Shown: piece after piece, positions 6,492-8,557 of the stretch
Layout: each line of letters starts with the position of its first letter
Numbering within the stretch: position 1 is the stretch's first letter
Source of the DNA: VRUE01 sp046733315
Lineage (GTDB): Bacteria > Actinomycetota > Thermoleophilia > Solirubrobacterales > 70-9
DNA length: 8,557 bases
NCBI GenBank assembly: GCA_046733315.1
Contig: JBKPOV010000065.1
Coordinates: forward strand, 1-8,557
Reading direction: 5' to 3'
Made by a program: the position numbers and the translations under genes
The notes under the pieces: model-generated
The model's input: the letters and a program-made list of their open reading frames with translations, nothing else
Databases searched by the model: none
Told to the model about the DNA's origin: nothing

Positions 6492-7601
6492 GCGGGCCGC
6501 GAACTCGGGCGGCGCGATCTGCAGGTAGTGGCGGAAGGACCAGTCGATGAAGCGCTTGGCGCCGAACAGCCGCACCAGCGGGCCGAGCAGCCGCGGCGGG
6601 ATCCGCGGAACGAGCTTCTGCACGCGCAGCATCCAGCGGAACTTCCACTCGTGAGAGTCGTTGAAGGCGGCGTAGCGGGCAGCCGCCTGCTCGCGGTCCT
6701 GCCAGCCCTCGACGACGCCGCGCAACTCGCGGCCGAGGGCGATACCGAAGTAGAGCGCGGTACGGATGCCCTCGGCGCTGAGGGGCAGGCAGTGGCCGGC
6801 CGAGTCGCCGGCGAAGAAGATGCCGCCCTCGGTGGCGGAGCGCAGCTTGTGCGGAATCCAGTTCCCCTGGTAGCGGACGCGGTCGGCGTCGAGGTCCTCG
6901 GCGAGCAGCTCGGTCGTCTCGCGGACGTGGAAGCGCGGGTCGAAGGAGCCGACGCCGATGCGCAACTCGTCGCGGGCGGGAAAGCTCCAGCCATAGCCGG
7001 CGGGCACGTAGCGGCAATCGATCCAGATCTCCAGGTCATCGCCCTTGCCCTCGGGGTGGACCTCGAGACCACGCGAGAGCGGCGCATCCGGCGGCTGGTA
7101 GCCGTCGCCTTTGGCGAGCATGCGGCGCCAGCCGAGCGCGTCGACGACGAGCGGGGCGGAGATCACGCCGCGGTCGGTCTCGATCGCGATCGCGCCGTCG
7201 CCGTTGGCGGCGGGCGCCCGCCCGTTGACCTTGGCGGTCTCGAAGCGGGCGTCGCAGTTGCGCCAGAGCAGGGCGCAGAGCTCGCGGTAGTCGAAGGTGG
7301 AGAAGGTGAAAGGGAGGCGGTAGCGGGAATCGCCGTGGGGGGTGTGCATCAACAGCGAGTCGAAGCGCTGGCGCTCGGCATCCATCAGGCCCATCGCCCG
7401 CATCCACAAGGTCGGGATGCCGCAGGCCGAGGTCTGGCGCTCGCCGATCTCGTAGCGGTCGACGATCAACACGTCGGCGCCCGACCCCGCCAGCTCGCGC
7501 GCGACCGCCAGTCCGGCGAAGCTCGCCCCACAGATCAGCACGTCATGGCTGCCGTTGAGCGGAGTCCGCTCGTCTCCCCGTTTAGTTGCTCTAATCGGCA
7601 C
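6402..7601 (-). CDS. FAD-dependent oxidoreductase, geranylgeranyl reductase-like
   Basis: This is a flavoprotein of 399 residues from the chosen start. The dinucleotide-binding fold is at 23-49: CGASFAGLAVARE, where Ser replaces the second Gly of GxGxxG, with Asp48 ending the second strand. A TSACGIPT segment (57-64) and the second FAD motif FFAGDSAGHCLPLSAEG (262-278) place it with geranylgeranyl reductase/PHBH-like enzymes. These reduce isoprenoid double bonds or hydroxylate substrates; a lipid or quinone isoprenoid is plausible but not shown. The frame is open to a TTG at 7625. I prefer the GTG at 7601 because TACGCT lies exactly seven bases before it, the layout of a leaderless actinobacterial gene, and because the TTG would leave only 12 bp to rpsA. 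The GTG at 7619 is a third option. Residues 371-399 are an acidic, Gln-rich tail encoded opposite the DMT gene's last helix and probably lie outside the conserved domain. Confidence 0.88.
   Translation of the reverse strand: MPIRATKRGDERTPLNGSHDVLICGASFAGLAVARELAGSGADVLIVDRYEIGERQTSACGIPTLWMRAMGLMDAERQRFDSLLMHTPHGDSRYRLPFTFSTFDYRELCALLWRNCDARFETAKVNGRAPAANGDGAIAIETDRGVISAPLVVDALGWRRMLAKGDGYQPPDAPLSRGLEVHPEGKGDDLEIWIDCRYVPAGYGWSFPARDELRIGVGSFDPRFHVRETTELLAEDLDADRVRYQGNWIPHKLRSATEGGIFFAGDSAGHCLPLSAEGIRTALYFGIALGRELRGVVEGWQDREQAAARYAAFNDSHEWKFRWMLRVQKLVPRIPPRLLGPLVRLFGAKRFIDWSFRHYLQIAPPEFAARSADDQDGADQQQDDAEHSLGAERDLVEAE
7587..7595 (+). promoter_or_regulatory. rpsA: Extended -10 promoter element, probably for rpsA
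   Basis: TGCTCTAAT consists of the TGn extension and TCTAAT, five of six to the TATAAT consensus. No -35 is recognisable at 16-18 bp, which extended -10 promoters tolerate. A start around 7602 would give a leader of about 36 bases before the rpsA GTG. The element lies inside the 5' coding end of the divergent oxidoreductase gene. Confidence 0.42.
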
Positions 7602-7608
7602 GACGCAG

Positions 7609-7614
7609 AGCGTA
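7609..7614 (-). promoter_or_regulatory. Possible -10 box of a leaderless oxidoreductase transcript
   Basis: On the minus strand TACGCT fits TANNNT and lies exactly seven bases before the GTG at 7601, so transcription could start on the start codon. No -35 match is seen. It is close to the rpsA -10 on the other strand, so the two promoters could not be occupied at once. Confidence 0.3.
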
Positions 7615-7637
7615 TCCACCTGCAATCATGCGCCGCT

Positions 7638-8557
7638 GTGTCCGTGACCGATACGACCTTGACCCCTGCTTTTGACGCTCCAACCGGCTCGCCGGTTGAG
7701 GGCTCGGGCGGCCTGCTGCTCGAAATCGACGGCAAGATCGTCCCCAACTACGCGGCGACGATGGTCTCCTTCGAGGAGGGCGACGTCGTCAAGGGCAAGG
7801 TCGTGCGGATCGACAAGGACGAGGTCCTGGTCGACATCGGCTACAAGTCCGAGGGCGTCATTCCCTCGCACGAGCTCTCGATTCGCAAGTCGGTCAACCC
7901 GGCCGACGAGGTCGAGCAGGGCGAGGAGGTCGACGCTCTCGTCCTCACCAAGGAAGACGCCGACGGCCGCTTGGTTCTCTCCAAGAAGCGCGCCCGCTTC
8001 GAGAAGGCCTGGCGCCGCATCGAGGCCGCCGCCGAGTCGGGCGAACCGGTCGAGGGCAACGTGATCGAGGTCGTCAAGGGCGGCTTGATCCTTGACCTCG
8101 GGGTGCGCGGCTTCCTGCCCGCCTCGCTGGTCGACATCCGCCGTGTCCACAATCTCGACGAGTTCATGGGCCAGACGCTCGAGTGCAAAGTGATCGAGCT
8201 CAACCGCAGCCGCAACAACGTCGTGCTCTCGCGGCGCGCCGTGCTCGAGGAAGAGCGCAAGGAGGTGCGCGAGCAGATTCTCGGCCGCCTCGAGCCGGGC
8301 CAGGTCGTCGAGGGCAAGATCTCCAACATCGTCGACTTCGGCGCTTTCGTCGACCTCGACGGCATCGACGGCCTGATCCACATCTCCGAGCTTTCCTGGA
8401 GCCACGTCAACCATCCCTCCGAGGTGGTGGCGATCGGCGACACGGTGCGGATCAAAGTGCTCGACATCGATCGCGATCGCCAACGCATCTCGCTCGGCCT
8501 CAAGCAGACCCAGGAGGACCCGTGGCAGCGGGTGATCAGCACCCATCGCTCTGGGGA
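7638..8557 (+). CDS. rpsA: 30S ribosomal protein S1 (3' end outside window)
   Basis: The first 306 residues of S1 are present. S1 is the mRNA-binding ribosomal protein that helps place messages on the 30S subunit. After an N-terminal lead of about 45 residues come three OB-fold S1 domains: about 46-118 (EGDVVKGKV, YKSEGVIP), 136-200 (EGNVIEVVKGGL, VRGFLPAS) and 219-289 (EGKISNIVDFGAFVDL, GLIHISELSW). The third is the canonical, best-conserved RNA-binding type. The sequence DPW at 294-296 leads into a fourth domain cut off by the window edge. The start is GTG; a second GTG lies two codons later (7644). No Shine-Dalgarno sequence is visible, which fits the unusual leaders and autoregulation known for rpsA in other bacteria. 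No stop codon interrupts the frame. Confidence 0.96.
   Translation, partial: MSVTDTTLTPAFDAPTGSPVEGSGGLLLEIDGKIVPNYAATMVSFEEGDVVKGKVVRIDKDEVLVDIGYKSEGVIPSHELSIRKSVNPADEVEQGEEVDALVLTKEDADGRLVLSKKRARFEKAWRRIEAAAESGEPVEGNVIEVVKGGLILDLGVRGFLPASLVDIRRVHNLDEFMGQTLECKVIELNRSRNNVVLSRRAVLEEERKEVREQILGRLEPGQVVEGKISNIVDFGAFVDLDGIDGLIHISELSWSHVNHPSEVVAIGDTVRIKVLDIDRDRQRISLGLKQTQEDPWQRVISTHRSG

Noticed and set aside
8465..8482. GCGATCGC-like repeats (also near 7183-7195 and elsewhere)
   Set aside because: They fall in coding DNA where Ala-Ile or Asp-Arg codons and the reverse strand produce GCGATC naturally; no regular spacing suggests a repeat element.
7626..8546. 306-residue minus-strand open frame opposite rpsA
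   Set aside because: The plus strand encodes three unmistakable S1 domains; the antisense frame is a shadow of its GC-biased codons.

Overview
The window is a compact, high-GC bacterial chromosome segment with almost no non-coding DNA. Several features suggest Actinobacteria, probably a deep lineage such as Thermoleophilia/Solirubrobacterales: strong G/C third-position bias, a solitary AbiEi-DUF559 fusion protein, several genes without Shine-Dalgarno sequences, and the polA-to-rpsA linkage also found in mycobacteria. The exact taxon is inference.

Left block (minus strand, 3-2370): an ACT-domain malic enzyme is followed after 4 bp by a TIGR01777-family epimerase-like protein. They probably form a two-gene operon read right to left.

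Centre: a 107-bp divergent control region (2371-2477) holds a perfect 13-bp palindrome and an 8-bp hairpin. To its right, on the plus strand, lies an AbiEi winged-helix/DUF559 nuclease-fold gene (2478-3314). DNA polymerase I (3327-5975) follows after 12 bp, with a possible actinobacterial -10 box overlapping the upstream stop codon. Its 5'-nuclease and polymerase domains look intact, but the proofreading domain has lost its active site.

Right block: a half-size DMT/YdcZ-type membrane protein (6054-6491) is preceded by a nine-codon upstream ORF with an excellent ribosome binding site. A convergent FAD-dependent oxidoreductase of the geranylgeranyl reductase type (6402-7601, minus) overlaps the DMT gene by 90 bp. 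Ribosomal protein S1 (rpsA, from 7638, plus) is divergent from the oxidoreductase and runs off the window after three S1 domains.

Most of the window is housekeeping (central carbon metabolism, replication/repair, translation) with one accessory, possibly defence- or regulation-related gene. I found no RNA genes, CRISPR arrays, insertion sequences or prophage genes, and no gene-free stretch over 300 bases. I see no clear new multi-gene system. The points most worth a second look are the regulatory junctions, the antisense-encoded tail of the oxidoreductase, and the AbiEi-DUF559 protein next to polA.
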